A stretch of 64,000 nucleotides of DNA from Actinomyces vulturis (GTDB lineage Bacteria > Actinomycetota > Actinomycetes > Actinomycetales > Actinomycetaceae): assembly GCF_001687305.1 (NCBI RefSeq), contig NZ_LZRK01000003.1:124001-188000 (forward strand), in the 5' to 3' direction. The translations under genes were made by a program, and so were the position numbers. This document shows, piece by piece, positions 28,275 through 37,276 of the stretch (its first letter is position 1; each line of letters starts with the position of its first letter). The notes under the pieces are model-generated. The model ran no database searches and had not been told where the DNA came from. It worked only from the letters and a program-made list of their open reading frames with translations.

Positions 28275-28316
28275 ATTCTAAGTAATTGTGGTTACTCACT
28301 CATCCCATCTGTGTTC

Positions 28317-28946
28317 TCAGGCGTTTAATCCCAGTGCTTGCATCCGTCGGGTGGCTCCCTGAGTCAAAACAGCGTGGACCACTTCAATATCCGTATCGGG
28401 ACTAATGAGGGTGGGACACGTAACAAGGAGACGTTGGAGGGTTCCGATTTCTTCACCCACAACACGGCGTCCCCACAATCCCAGGCGCTGGGCCAGGGAC
28501 ACATCGTGACTAATCAAAGGCATGAGTGCGTCATAAGTGAATTGCGACAGGCGAGAATCAGCCAGTTCGCTCATCAGTGCGGCACGGAGTGGATCTTCAA
28601 GACCATCAACAAGACCCATCGCAAAGTCAGTGAGCAAGCCTAAACCAAGAGAGGTTTTCAAAACACGTTCTGGCCAATCCAGTGGTCGGGTTCGTTCATC
28701 GAAGTCTCCAAGTACACCAATAAACTGTTCACCCTCTTCGGGTGCGTTAAATCCGTGTTCAGCGCAGAGTACTGCCACGCGATCATAGGACTCAACCGCC
28801 TGTGCGCTCATATGCATGAGGGTTATGCGATCGGTAATGGTTGGGGCTTTGTCAGCGTCTTTTGCGAAACGTACACAGGCTACGGTTCGGGAAAAGGCGG
28901 CAACACCAACGATTTGTCGATCACCAGCAGCACGTAATTCAGCCAT
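28317..28946 (-). CDS. Ferritin-like fold protein (Rv3210c-like), metal site probably altered
   Basis: 209 residues. Homologous by sequence style and position to the actinobacterial ferritin-like/MiaE-like protein encoded beside RhlE; the segment LGLWGRRVVGEEIGTLQ is characteristic. In the diiron relatives, helix 1 carries E-x-x-H and a later helix carries an H-x-E type pair; here the matching places read E52-S-Y-D55 and L133-S-Q135, so the metal centre may be lost or changed. That alignment is from memory of the family and should be checked. Convergent with DUF3107 and divergent from rhlE. Confidence 0.7.
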   Translation of the reverse strand: MAELRAAGDRQIVGVAAFSRTVACVRFAKDADKAPTITDRITLMHMSAQAVESYDRVAVLCAEHGFNAPEEGEQFIGVLGDFDERTRPLDWPERVLKTSLGLGLLTDFAMGLVDGLEDPLRAALMSELADSRLSQFTYDALMPLISHDVSLAQRLGLWGRRVVGEEIGTLQRLLVTCPTLISPDTDIEVVHAVLTQGATRRMQALGLNA

Positions 28947-29272
28947 AGTCCTAGCCTAATAGCAACTGTGTATATGCCGTGAACAGTCATCGAAAATTGG
29001 GTAGCCTTCTCCGGTTTTTCCGACGCCGAGTATTCACCTGCCATTTTTTCTCACGTGATTCCTCCCTCACCATCCGCGTTGAGTTATCGCCTTGTCTCTC
29101 AAGGCATTACTCTGGACGGGTACACGGTTGCCCGGTCGTCATGTTTTCGTGCTGCATAGTGATGCAGCCATCCCTGATATTCACGATCGGCTGCCCCAGT
29201 GCCGCTGAGTCTTCTAGCGTTGCTTCAGTATTCAGTGGCGTTGTCCCGTAATTTGACGGGCCTTTTGAAAGC
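28947..29272 (+). promoter_or_regulatory. Long leader region upstream of rhlE
   Basis: This 326-nt gene-free stretch includes the divergent promoter region and probably a long 5' untranslated leader of rhlE. Two hairpins are visible: a 7-bp stem at 29151-29168 and a 5-bp stem at 29245-29260 with TTTT at 29263-29266, ending only a few nucleotides before the start codon. The second looks like a small terminator or ribosome-binding-site hairpin. DEAD-box helicase genes often have such autoregulated leaders. A 90-codon frame within it is judged spurious. Confidence 0.35.
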
Positions 29273-30901
29273 ATGAACATGACACAATCTCATACTGATT
29301 CTCCAACCGGGATTTTGCAGACCGCTGGCGCTCACGCCCCGATTCTTGATGAAGCCACCCCAGATATCACTGATGAAGTGGGCGTTACCGCTACGCTCAA
29401 GCACAAGTCTTTTGCAGACTTCGGCGTCGAAAAAGAGATTACCGATGCCCTTGAAGAGCACGGTATTACCTATCCCTTCCCCATCCAGGCGCTGACTCTT
29501 CCTGTTGCTCTGGAGGGGCAGGACATTATTGGCCAGGCAAAAACCGGTACTGGTAAGACTCTTGGTTTTGGTATTCCTTTACTCATGGACACCCTGGGCC
29601 CCGGTGAAGAAGGATGGGATGAAGATCCTGCTGCTGGCTCACCCCAAGCTCTGGTTGTTCTTCCTACTCGTGAACTTGCCAAGCAGGTCGCCGATGAATT
29701 GGCTGTTGCCGCCGCTCATCGTACTGTCCGTATTGTTCAGGTTTATGGTGGCCGTGCCTACGAACCTCAGATTGAGGCCATTGAACAGGGTGCGGAAATC
29801 GTGGTGGGTACACCAGGCCGTCTCATCGATCTGATGAACCGCGGGGTTCTTGATCTAACCCACGTGACCACGGTAGTTCTTGATGAGGCTGACGAGATGC
29901 TGGACTTGGGCTTTTTACCTGATGTTGAGCGTATTCTCGCTGGCACTCGAGAAGACCGTCACATGATGCTCTTTAGTGCCACGATGCCTGGCGCTGTGGT
30001 GGCTCTTGCCCGCCGCTATATGAAGGCTCCTACCCATATTCGCGCTCAGGATCCAGGTGATGAGGGCACTCTTGTTCAGTCTGTGAGTCAGGTCGTGTAC
30101 CGTACGCACGCGATGAACAAGGTGGAGGTTCTCGCTCGTATGCTTCAGGCCCGCGACCGCGGCCGCACCATTATTTTTGCTCGCACCAAACGCACTGCTG
30201 CTCACGTTGCCCAGGATTTGGCTGAACGTGGCTTCGCTACTGCTTCCCTTCATGGTGACCTGGGCCAGGGTGCTCGCGAACAGGCCTTGCGTGCTTTCCG
30301 TCATTCAAAAGTCGATGTTCTCGTAGCTACTGACGTAGCCGCTCGCGGTATCGATGTTGACGATGTCACCCACGTCATTAACTATCAATGCCCTGAAGAT
30401 GAGAAGACCTATGTCCACCGTGTGGGCCGTACTGGGCGCGCTGGTCACTCAGGCACTGCTATTACCTTTGTCGACTGGGATGACCTGGCTCGTTGGCGCA
30501 TGATCGCCAAGGCCTTGGGACTGCCCCAAACCGAGCCGGTGGAGACGTATCACACCAGTGAGCATCTGTTCACTGATCTCAATATTCCTCAAGATGTTAC
30601 GGGCATTCTTCCCGACGATCAGCGCACGCTTGCTGGGTTAAAAGCTGAAAAATTGGAAGACCTTGGCGGCCAGAAAAAGAACCGTCGCGGTAAGTCTGGC
30701 GCACGCAAGGGGAACACTCGGTCCCGTACCGTTGGCCGTTCTTCTCGCGCGGGTTCATCTCGCGGTATTTCTCGTGATGCGGCACATCACAAGGACGCCT
30801 CCCGCGCATCTCGCACCGCCAAATCTGACACCGCACAGTCACGATCATCAAAACCAAAGCGTCAGCGCACACGTACCCGACGTCAATCATCCAACCAGTA
30901 G
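29273..30901 (+). CDS. rhlE: DEAD-box ATP-dependent RNA helicase (RhlE-like)
   Basis: Unwinds structured RNA; likely in ribosome assembly, RNA decay or cold response. 542 residues: Q motif (about 60-80), Walker A AKTGTGKT, PTRELA, VVLDEADEMLDLGF, SAT in LFSATMPG, and ARGIDVDDV plus HRVGRTGRAG in the C-terminal motor. From about residue 460 a basic tail rich in Arg, Lys and Ser follows, likely binding RNA. Start ATG 29273 or 29279; both follow a GAAAG sequence. It converges on rho. Confidence 0.93.
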   Translation: MNMTQSHTDSPTGILQTAGAHAPILDEATPDITDEVGVTATLKHKSFADFGVEKEITDALEEHGITYPFPIQALTLPVALEGQDIIGQAKTGTGKTLGFGIPLLMDTLGPGEEGWDEDPAAGSPQALVVLPTRELAKQVADELAVAAAHRTVRIVQVYGGRAYEPQIEAIEQGAEIVVGTPGRLIDLMNRGVLDLTHVTTVVLDEADEMLDLGFLPDVERILAGTREDRHMMLFSATMPGAVVALARRYMKAPTHIRAQDPGDEGTLVQSVSQVVYRTHAMNKVEVLARMLQARDRGRTIIFARTKRTAAHVAQDLAERGFATASLHGDLGQGAREQALRAFRHSKVDVLVATDVAARGIDVDDVTHVINYQCPEDEKTYVHRVGRTGRAGHSGTAITFVDWDDLARWRMIAKALGLPQTEPVETYHTSEHLFTDLNIPQDVTGILPDDQRTLAGLKAEKLEDLGGQKKNRRGKSGARKGNTRSRTVGRSSRAGSSRGISRDAAHHKDASRASRTAKSDTAQSRSSKPKRQRTRTRRQSSNQ

Positions 30902-30948
30902 TTTGGTAAGAGGACCTCTCATCTCTTTATCGAGATGATCGAGGAATA

Positions 30949-30999
30949 CAGATGTGGGGAGGGGTGACACTCATTGAGTGTCACCCCTCCCCACATCTG
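30949..30999. terminator. 25-bp perfect hairpin between rhlE and rho
   Basis: A perfect 25-bp inverted repeat (30949-30973 and 30975-30999) lies 11 nt beyond the end of rho and 48 nt beyond rhlE, which converge here. It is the longest hairpin in the window. There is no U-tract of note in either direction, suggesting a roadblock or bidirectional end. Confidence 0.82.
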
Positions 31000-31010
31000 T
31001 CAGTCAGTGT

Positions 31011-32975
31011 TTACTCGTCGGTATTGGATCCAGCACCGGGAGTCGTCTTAGAAACCACCATAAGGAACTCAGCATTGGATGAAGTGTCCTTGAGTTTGGA
31101 GAGCACCAGTTCGAGCGCCTGCTGCTGTTCCAGACCGGAGAAAAGACGACGAAGTTTCCACATGATCTTGAGTTGAGCAGGATCGATAAGGAGTTCTTCG
31201 CGGCGGGTACCCGAAGCAGCAACGTCTACTGCAGGGAAGATACGCTTATCGGCCAACTGGCGACTCAAGCGCAGTTCCATGTTGCCGGTGCCCTTAAATT
31301 CTTCGAAGATCACTTCATCCATCTTGGAACCGGTTTCCACCAAAGCGGTTGCCAGAATCGTCAAGGAGCCTCCGTGTTCCACGTTGCGTGCGGCACCGAA
31401 AAACTTCTTGGGCGGGTAAAGCGCACTAGCATCCACACCACCGGAAAGAATGCGTCCAGAGACAGGAGCCGCAAGGTTGTAGGCACGCCCCAGTCGGGTG
31501 ATGGAGTCCAGAAGAACCACCACATCCTGGCCAAGTTCCACCAGTCGCTTAGCTCGCTCAATGGCCAGTTCAGCCACGATGGTGTGATCCGAGGCGGGAC
31601 GGTCGAAGGTGGAGGCAATAACTTCGCCCTTGACAGTGCGCTGCATGTCGGTAACTTCTTCAGGGCGTTCGTCAACAAGGACCACCATGAGATGGGCTTC
31701 GGGGTTGTTGACAGCAATGGCGTTGGCAATTTGCTGAAGAACAATTGTCTTACCGGCTTTAGGCGGGGAGACGATCAAGCCACGCTGACCTTTACCGATA
31801 GGAGCAACGAGGTCGATAACACGAGGCGTGACGGCCTTCGGAGTAGTTTCCAGGCGGAGCTGTTCTTGGGGGTAAAGGGGTGTGAGTTTATTGAACTCAG
31901 GACGCTGTGCGGCACGTTCCAGGTCCATACCGTTGATGGTGTCAACGCTGACCAGAGGGTTGAACTTCTGGCGGTAATTACGGTTCTGACGGCGACCGCG
32001 ACCATAGGGATTGGAAGTTTCTCCACCTTCACGGACCCAACCGGTGATGGCGTCACCAGGGCGAAGACCTGCAGACTTCATTAACTGGTTGGAGACGTAC
32101 ACATCATTGGCACCGGGCAAGTAACCGGAAGTACGCAAGTAGGCGTGGTTATCGTTGACATCGAGGATACCGGCGACGGGAAGAAGGACTTCTTCCTGCT
32201 GGTTTTGTGCGTAGCGGTCCTCATCGCGATCCCGATCACGATCACGCCCGCGCTTGTTGCGGCCACGGCGGCGACGGTTGGAACGATCGTCATCATCCCA
32301 GCGCTTAGAGTCATTGTCCTGGCGGTCATTCTGACGCATTTCGGAGGGCTCAACTGCCGGAGTGCCAGTCTGTTCAGCCAGTTCGCGCATGAGTTCAGCC
32401 TTGGCATCGATGTGTTCAGGCTGAGTGTCACTGACACGGGTGGGTGCTCCAGCACCTGCTACGACGCGGCGGCGAGGGCGACGGCCACGACCACGTTCTG
32501 CATCGTCCTCACGAGTCGGCGCTTCGATACGCTCAATACGATCAGTGCGCTCACCGCGATCACGATCGTTGCGACGCTGACGTTGAGAGCGACCTTCACG
32601 CTCCTCAGAAGGCTCCTCATTAGAGCGCTTTTCATTGTGGTAACGACGATTCTTGCGTTCGTCTGAAGAATCCTGTTCATCGCGACGTTCTTTACGCTCA
32701 CGACGAGGACGGTCTTGCTTCTCGTTTTCTTCATCACCACGATCAGAGCGGTTGGTCTTCTCGTTGTCGCGGGAACGGCGCGCACGAGAACCGCCTGAGT
32801 CATTGGACTGACCGCGGTTAGGAGCGGAAGTACTGGTTGCCTGACTGATTGCGGCAATCAGTTCGCCTTTACGCATACGAGATGTGCCCTTGAGGCCAAG
32901 TTGTGCTGCCAGTTCATGCAACTGAGGAAGTCGCAGTGTCATGAGGTCAGGTGAAGATGTTGAGGTCTCGCTCAC
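31011..32975 (-). CDS. rho: Transcription termination factor Rho
   Basis: Hexameric RNA-dependent helicase that ends transcription. 654 residues, much longer than the 419 of E. coli Rho: between the N-terminal helix domain (1-50) and the RNA-binding cold-shock-like domain (starting about 265) lies an insertion of over 200 residues rich in Arg, Asp, Glu and Asn, as in other actinobacteria. The motor has Walker [10 protein letters not shown], the Walker B region [16 protein letters not shown] and the secondary-channel motif [21 protein letters not shown]. Start GTG 32975 with AGGA upstream. Last gene of a minus-strand run; usually downstream of thrB in this phylum. Confidence 0.95.
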   Translation of the reverse strand: MSETSTSSPDLMTLRLPQLHELAAQLGLKGTSRMRKGELIAAISQATSTSAPNRGQSNDSGGSRARRSRDNEKTNRSDRGDEENEKQDRPRRERKERRDEQDSSDERKNRRYHNEKRSNEEPSEEREGRSQRQRRNDRDRGERTDRIERIEAPTREDDAERGRGRRPRRRVVAGAGAPTRVSDTQPEHIDAKAELMRELAEQTGTPAVEPSEMRQNDRQDNDSKRWDDDDRSNRRRRGRNKRGRDRDRDRDEDRYAQNQQEEVLLPVAGILDVNDNHAYLRTSGYLPGANDVYVSNQLMKSAGLRPGDAITGWVREGGETSNPYGRGRRQNRNYRQKFNPLVSVDTINGMDLERAAQRPEFNKLTPLYPQEQLRLETTPKAVTPRVIDLVAPIGKGQRGLIVSPPKAGKTIVLQQIANAIAVNNPEAHLMVVLVDERPEEVTDMQRTVKGEVIASTFDRPASDHTIVAELAIERAKRLVELGQDVVVLLDSITRLGRAYNLAAPVSGRILSGGVDASALYPPKKFFGAARNVEHGGSLTILATALVETGSKMDEVIFEEFKGTGNMELRLSRQLADKRIFPAVDVAASGTRREELLIDPAQLKIMWKLRRLFSGLEQQQALELVLSKLKDTSSNAEFLMVVSKTTPGAGSNTDE

Positions 32976-33132
32976 GAGTGTCCTATCAGTGGGAATACGT
33001 GCCCGTTCAATGCTGGTGCGTTAATCAGAAATTCCCCGGAACATCACGGGGAAAACATCCATTGGAGGCAACGATAAAGAAAATATCCGCCTTCCAGCGG
33101 GCCTCGGCTGCGCCGGAAGCCTGCGTATGCCT

Positions 33133-34029
33133 CTAGAGTAGCACGCTACCTTGACGTTCTACCGCAAGATTCAACACTTTCCAGCCAGCGTCATGTAATT
33201 CACGATGAGACTGCTCATCAAGTGAAGCAAGGACAAGAACACTAGGACCCCCACTGGCAATCACAGCAGGATATCCACGATCACGTAATACATCCATCAC
33301 AGCAGTAGAACCTGGTAGGAGCGCACGCTGATACTCCTGGTGAAGACGGTCTTCAGTAGCGTGAAAAAGGAGTTCTCCCTCCCCCGCGAGGGCATGGAGT
33401 AGAAGCCCCATTCTGGCCATGCTAAACACGGCATCACGATGGGTAATCTTATCGGGAAGTACTTGATGCAGGCGGCGCTGGGAGATGCGGTGGCGACCAG
33501 GTGGAATCAGAATAGTGAAGGGTAATCCATCGCTGACCGCACATGCGGTGACTCGTATGCGCTCGTCGTCATGCCATGCCAACTGACAGCCCCCGTAGAG
33601 GGTGGAAGCAATTTGAGGGGCACGTCCGTCAATTTCTGTGGCGAGGATGAGCACGTCATCGTCAGAAAGAGCTTCGGGTTCATTGATCAGAGCACGAACG
33701 GCAAGGAGAGCAGCAACCGTGTGTGCGGCGTCGCGTCCGAGTCCGCCATATTCACTAATGCGATGGTGAGCGTACAGGTCAACTCCTACCTGTGGAGCTC
33801 CAACAAATTCCAACCCCGCACGTAACGCTTTGACGAAGGTAGTGGACTCCACCGCGCAAGATTCATCCATGGATTGTCCGTGAACGGTGAGGCGGCTTGC
33901 TCCGGCAATAGGGCGGACCAGAAAACGATCACGGAGGGTGACGGCGCATGCCAGGCAGTCATAAGCAGGACCCAAATGCGCAATTGTTGCTGGTGCTTCC
34001 ACGGTGACGTGTTCAGCCACGATCCTCAT
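33133..34029 (-). CDS. thrB: Homoserine kinase-like GHMP protein, active site degenerate
   Basis: 298 residues, full-length alignment to ThrB and in its usual place between hom and rho. Yet the signature residues differ: motif 1, normally SANLGPGFD, is TIAHLGPAYD with His18 for the substrate-binding Asn; motif 2, normally GLGSSAA, is GLGRDAA (96-102); the EGHPDN segment reads DGRAPQ (134-139), losing the Mg-binding Glu and substrate-binding Asn; motif 3 is ASGGPS. Conserved framework such as RLHQEYQ remains. It is therefore probably not an active homoserine kinase. ATG 34029 has a purine-rich GGAGGG upstream. The symbol marks the orthologous position, not a proven activity. Confidence 0.72.
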   Translation of the reverse strand: MRIVAEHVTVEAPATIAHLGPAYDCLACAVTLRDRFLVRPIAGASRLTVHGQSMDESCAVESTTFVKALRAGLEFVGAPQVGVDLYAHHRISEYGGLGRDAAHTVAALLAVRALINEPEALSDDDVLILATEIDGRAPQIASTLYGGCQLAWHDDERIRVTACAVSDGLPFTILIPPGRHRISQRRLHQVLPDKITHRDAVFSMARMGLLLHALAGEGELLFHATEDRLHQEYQRALLPGSTAVMDVLRDRGYPAVIASGGPSVLVLASLDEQSHRELHDAGWKVLNLAVERQGSVLL

Positions 34030-34154
34030 CGCCCTCCCCTTCCTACTTCACTATCTACGTTCTCGATGCCATGCCTCCGGCTATCACGGCGTATCCCACC
34101 CAGCACAATGACCTACCTAAATAAGTTGCCAATCACAGCGTCCCGTCAAGGTCA

Positions 34155-35558
34155 TTACTCGTCAGTAACTTCTAAACATAGTCGGGCAGCACACATGGTC
34201 ACGGAGTCCAATTCATCAATATCCATCAATTCCTGCAGTACGGCGTCTGCCTGCACAACGGTGAGATCATCAATAGCAATGTCCACGACGGTGGCATCAT
34301 GACACATAGAGACATGGGAGACGATATGGACCAAAGTGCCAGGAAGATCAGAGGTTTTCTCAGCCAGCCTACTGACCACGTCATCATCATCACTGGAGAC
34401 ATGAGCGAAAAAACAATATGTTGACGCCTGCTCATCAGCAGAAAGAACATCCATCTGTTGCAAGGGTTGCATAAGCGGGATAGCTACACCAGCAGCCATC
34501 TGTTTGAGCAAAGTAGTCACGTCTCCCATCACGGCACTGGCGGTAGGATTTCCACCCGCCCCCGCCCCAATGAAAGTCAATTCCCCTGCCGCTTCACAGT
34601 CCACAGTCACAGCATTGGTAGCACCAGGAATTGCCGCAAGTCGATCATCATTGCCCACCACCGTGGGTTGGACAGCCAGACTAAGTGCACAAGCACACTG
34701 ACAATTTTCACCCAATACTTTTTCAGGTGATCCCTCATTCTCACTATTACTAAGGCAGTCATCGACGCGTTCGATAACCTGGGCGGTTGCCAGAAGTTTC
34801 ACGGTGTAGCCGCAGGTTTGAGCATCAGCAATGAGATCATCATTGATACCGCGAATACCCCTCACCGGCACTTGGTCAAGCATCACCGGGGTATTGAATG
34901 CGAGGCGAGCAAGCAAGGCAATTTTCGCGGCAGCGTCGTACCCATCCACATCGGCGGACGGATCGGCTTCGGCATAACCAAGTTCTTGAGCGGTAAGCAA
35001 CACATCATCAAAGGACAGGCCTTGGGTAGACATCTCATCGAGAATGTAGTTGGTGGTGCCGTTGAGAATCCCAGTAATCGAGGTAATCACGTCACCACTC
35101 AATGACTGTTCGATAGTTCGAACTACGGGGATAGCACCGGCAATTGCTGCCTCAAAACGAACATGACGGCCCGCATGGAAAGCGGCTGTAAAGATGTCAT
35201 TACCGTGGACTGCTAAAAGTGCTTTATTTCCCGTGACAATATGGGCTCCAGCCCCCAGGGCAGCAAGAATGAGGGAGCGGGCGGGTTCGAGGCCGCCAAT
35301 AAGCTCAATGACAAGGTCATTAGAGGTAGCCACGCTCATGGCATCTGTGGTGAGGAGCGATTCGTCAATAGCAACGTCACGCGGTGCGCCAAGATCACGG
35401 ACTGCCACACCTGTGACCACGACGTCTACGCCAGCTATGCGCGCAAAATGCTCGCGTCGTTCGGTAAGAATACGGTAGACCTGACTACCCACTGTTCCTG
35501 CGCCAAGAATTCCTACGCGCACGATTGGTAGATGGGGCGCGGTAGCAGATGCTGTCAC
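34155..35558 (-). CDS. hom: Homoserine dehydrogenase
   Basis: Reduces aspartate semialdehyde to homoserine, the branch point for threonine and methionine. 467 residues from GTG 35558, chosen because AGGAGAA lies upstream at the right distance; the frame is open to 35657. The NAD(P)-binding GILGAGTVGSQV, NKALLAVHG, GILNGTTNYILDEM, the catalytic-lysine helix YDAAAKIALLA and GAGAGGNPTASAVMGD are all intact. A C-terminal ACT-like regulatory part follows. Unlike its two neighbours it looks fully functional. Confidence 0.92.
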   Translation of the reverse strand: MTASATAPHLPIVRVGILGAGTVGSQVYRILTERREHFARIAGVDVVVTGVAVRDLGAPRDVAIDESLLTTDAMSVATSNDLVIELIGGLEPARSLILAALGAGAHIVTGNKALLAVHGNDIFTAAFHAGRHVRFEAAIAGAIPVVRTIEQSLSGDVITSITGILNGTTNYILDEMSTQGLSFDDVLLTAQELGYAEADPSADVDGYDAAAKIALLARLAFNTPVMLDQVPVRGIRGINDDLIADAQTCGYTVKLLATAQVIERVDDCLSNSENEGSPEKVLGENCQCACALSLAVQPTVVGNDDRLAAIPGATNAVTVDCEAAGELTFIGAGAGGNPTASAVMGDVTTLLKQMAAGVAIPLMQPLQQMDVLSADEQASTYCFFAHVSSDDDDVVSRLAEKTSDLPGTLVHIVSHVSMCHDATVVDIAIDDLTVVQADAVLQELMDIDELDSVTMCAARLCLEVTDE

Positions 35559-35660
35559 GGGGTTCTCCTGGGGCAGTGCGCTGACGGAGTATCGGATGAC
35601 ACCCCTATAGATGCGGCCAGTATAGGGCGCTAAGGAACACTGCTCGGGGAGGCTCAACGC

Positions 35661-37274
35661 CTACAAAAAGCGGCTAATGACGGCTTCCACTGTCTGCGGG
35701 CGCACGGCCCAGGTAGCCTGTCCGTGATGAATCATCGCCAATCCTGGCGCTGTTTCGAATGACGCCGTGGCATAACGTCCCAGCATCATCGCACCGATAA
35801 TCGGCATGGCCAGAATGTCGTTTGCTTGGAGATCTACCGGGAGGATGACGCGCAGTGCGGTGTGCGCACTATCAGCGTGGCTAGCGGAGCGAAGAAGGTA
35901 CTCCTGTTGTGTGGCTGACGCGGAATGTTCATCATCATTCGCAGGGGTGGCGTGTGCATTGTTGTTCGCACTACCATGTGCGTTCCATGCGTAAGTGGCC
36001 GTCAGCGGGGTACTTCCGCTGATCGTGAGAAGGTCACGAGTCAGTGGGGTATCAATCCATACCGTAGGCACATTAGCGGATAAATCATCAATGGATTCAT
36101 TGTTCAAATCCGTGGTTGACGCTGTCAATGCGGACTCACCGTGGTCAACACGAAGAACACGGGATAACACCATGGTCGAGGCACCTACGCCAGCCCAACT
36201 CGGGTCAACAATGAGATGAGGAATCGATAGATGACGAGCCTGGCAGCGCTCACGAAGCACGGGCACCCAAGCACGCGCGTAATGGGCAGCACCATTGATG
36301 GCGTAATGAGGATCAGTATGAGCCACCGGCGGATCAAGAGTGATGTCCAGCAAAGACAGCGATGCCCCACCGTGGTCAGGATGAGCAGGAGACTCAGCGA
36401 TAGGCCATTGATCGATAACGTGACCGAGCACCTGAGCGATTGCCGAAGGTGCCTCATCGGTGAAGGTCAGGCTAATACCCTCAATTGCCACCAAAAGAGA
36501 ATCTACTTCTGCCTGTTTGCGACAGATACGTATTGCCTCACGAAATTCTGTCATAGTGAGTGCGGGCAGATAAGTGACCTCAGTAGCCCTCCTGTTGGTC
36601 GACGAGGCGTCATCAGAGCGGGAAGAATCATCCTCATAACCGTCATTATCAGTCTGAAGAGCAATAATCACGCGCGCATGAGGCGGTGTTTGTGCAGGAC
36701 GAATACGCAATACACTAATGAGCACGTCCAGGTCCGCCATGCTGCGAATTGTCACGAGGGCGTGGGCTTCCAGTGCCGCCTGGACAAGGTTCGGGAAAAG
36801 AACAGGAGCATCCAGAATGAGGTGAGGACGTTTCACCGGGACGGGAGAAGTTGCGTGCTTGAGCGAGGCACAATGCTGATTGATAAGGGAAAAGCCAAGG
36901 GAGAGTTCACCCAGACTTCTCGCTTTAAGCCCCAGACCTTGGCTCAGCGCTAGGCGTGCGACAGCCGGCGCTCCCATTGTTGAAAGGTCATAAAGGACCG
37001 TTGCATCGTTCATGCCGTAGGAGGGCCAGCATTCTTCTGCTAACGCTGAAGCCCAAGTACACATCCGCGAGGAGAGATCATCTGCGTCACAGACGAGAAC
37101 AGGAGTGTGCGCGTCCCCGAGTGCTGAAAGGATCTGAGGAACGCGCATGCCTCCCACAAGGAGTTCACCGTTGTCACTGTCAGTTCCCCAGGGCCAAAAG
37201 TCTGGCCGGTTGATGGGGTCTGAGCGAAAAGCATCAGCGGGATACAACTCGATGTGGGAGGCATGCCTCACCAT
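35661..37274 (-). CDS. Diaminopimelate decarboxylase-like pseudoenzyme
   Basis: 537 residues, located where lysA lies in actinobacteria (argS-lysA-hom) and alignable end to end with LysA, for example TVLYDLSTMGAPAVARLA against the PLP segment and the C-terminal PVDLQANDILAMPIIGAMML. Every catalytic motif is changed: the PLP lysine of YAxKAF is Ser98, HGNNKS reads DAPVLF, EPGR reads DPSW, and CESGD reads SHADS. Two low-complexity inserts (about 213-235 and 435-465, rich in Ser, Asn, Asp) are present. The frame is intact with no stop or shift. Two nucleotides separate it from argS. It cannot be a normal PLP decarboxylase; role unknown. Confidence 0.75.
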   Translation of the reverse strand: MVRHASHIELYPADAFRSDPINRPDFWPWGTDSDNGELLVGGMRVPQILSALGDAHTPVLVCDADDLSSRMCTWASALAEECWPSYGMNDATVLYDLSTMGAPAVARLALSQGLGLKARSLGELSLGFSLINQHCASLKHATSPVPVKRPHLILDAPVLFPNLVQAALEAHALVTIRSMADLDVLISVLRIRPAQTPPHARVIIALQTDNDGYEDDSSRSDDASSTNRRATEVTYLPALTMTEFREAIRICRKQAEVDSLLVAIEGISLTFTDEAPSAIAQVLGHVIDQWPIAESPAHPDHGGASLSLLDITLDPPVAHTDPHYAINGAAHYARAWVPVLRERCQARHLSIPHLIVDPSWAGVGASTMVLSRVLRVDHGESALTASTTDLNNESIDDLSANVPTVWIDTPLTRDLLTISGSTPLTATYAWNAHGSANNNAHATPANDDEHSASATQQEYLLRSASHADSAHTALRVILPVDLQANDILAMPIIGAMMLGRYATASFETAPGLAMIHHGQATWAVRPQTVEAVISRFL

Positions 37275-37276
37275 GA

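Noticed and set aside
28979-29251. 90-codon plus-strand frame in the rhlE leader
   Set aside because: No ribosome binding site, Ser/Cys-rich composition unlike a protein, and it overlaps hairpins; treated as leader.
34030-34154. A remnant of thrC between hom and thrB
   Set aside because: The gap is only 125 nt, and no threonine-synthase-like peptide is readable in any frame.
35661-37274. lysA as an ordinary frameshifted pseudogene
   Set aside because: The frame is continuous over 537 codons and keeps alignable segments to the C-terminus; the changes are substitutions of active-site motifs, not disruption.
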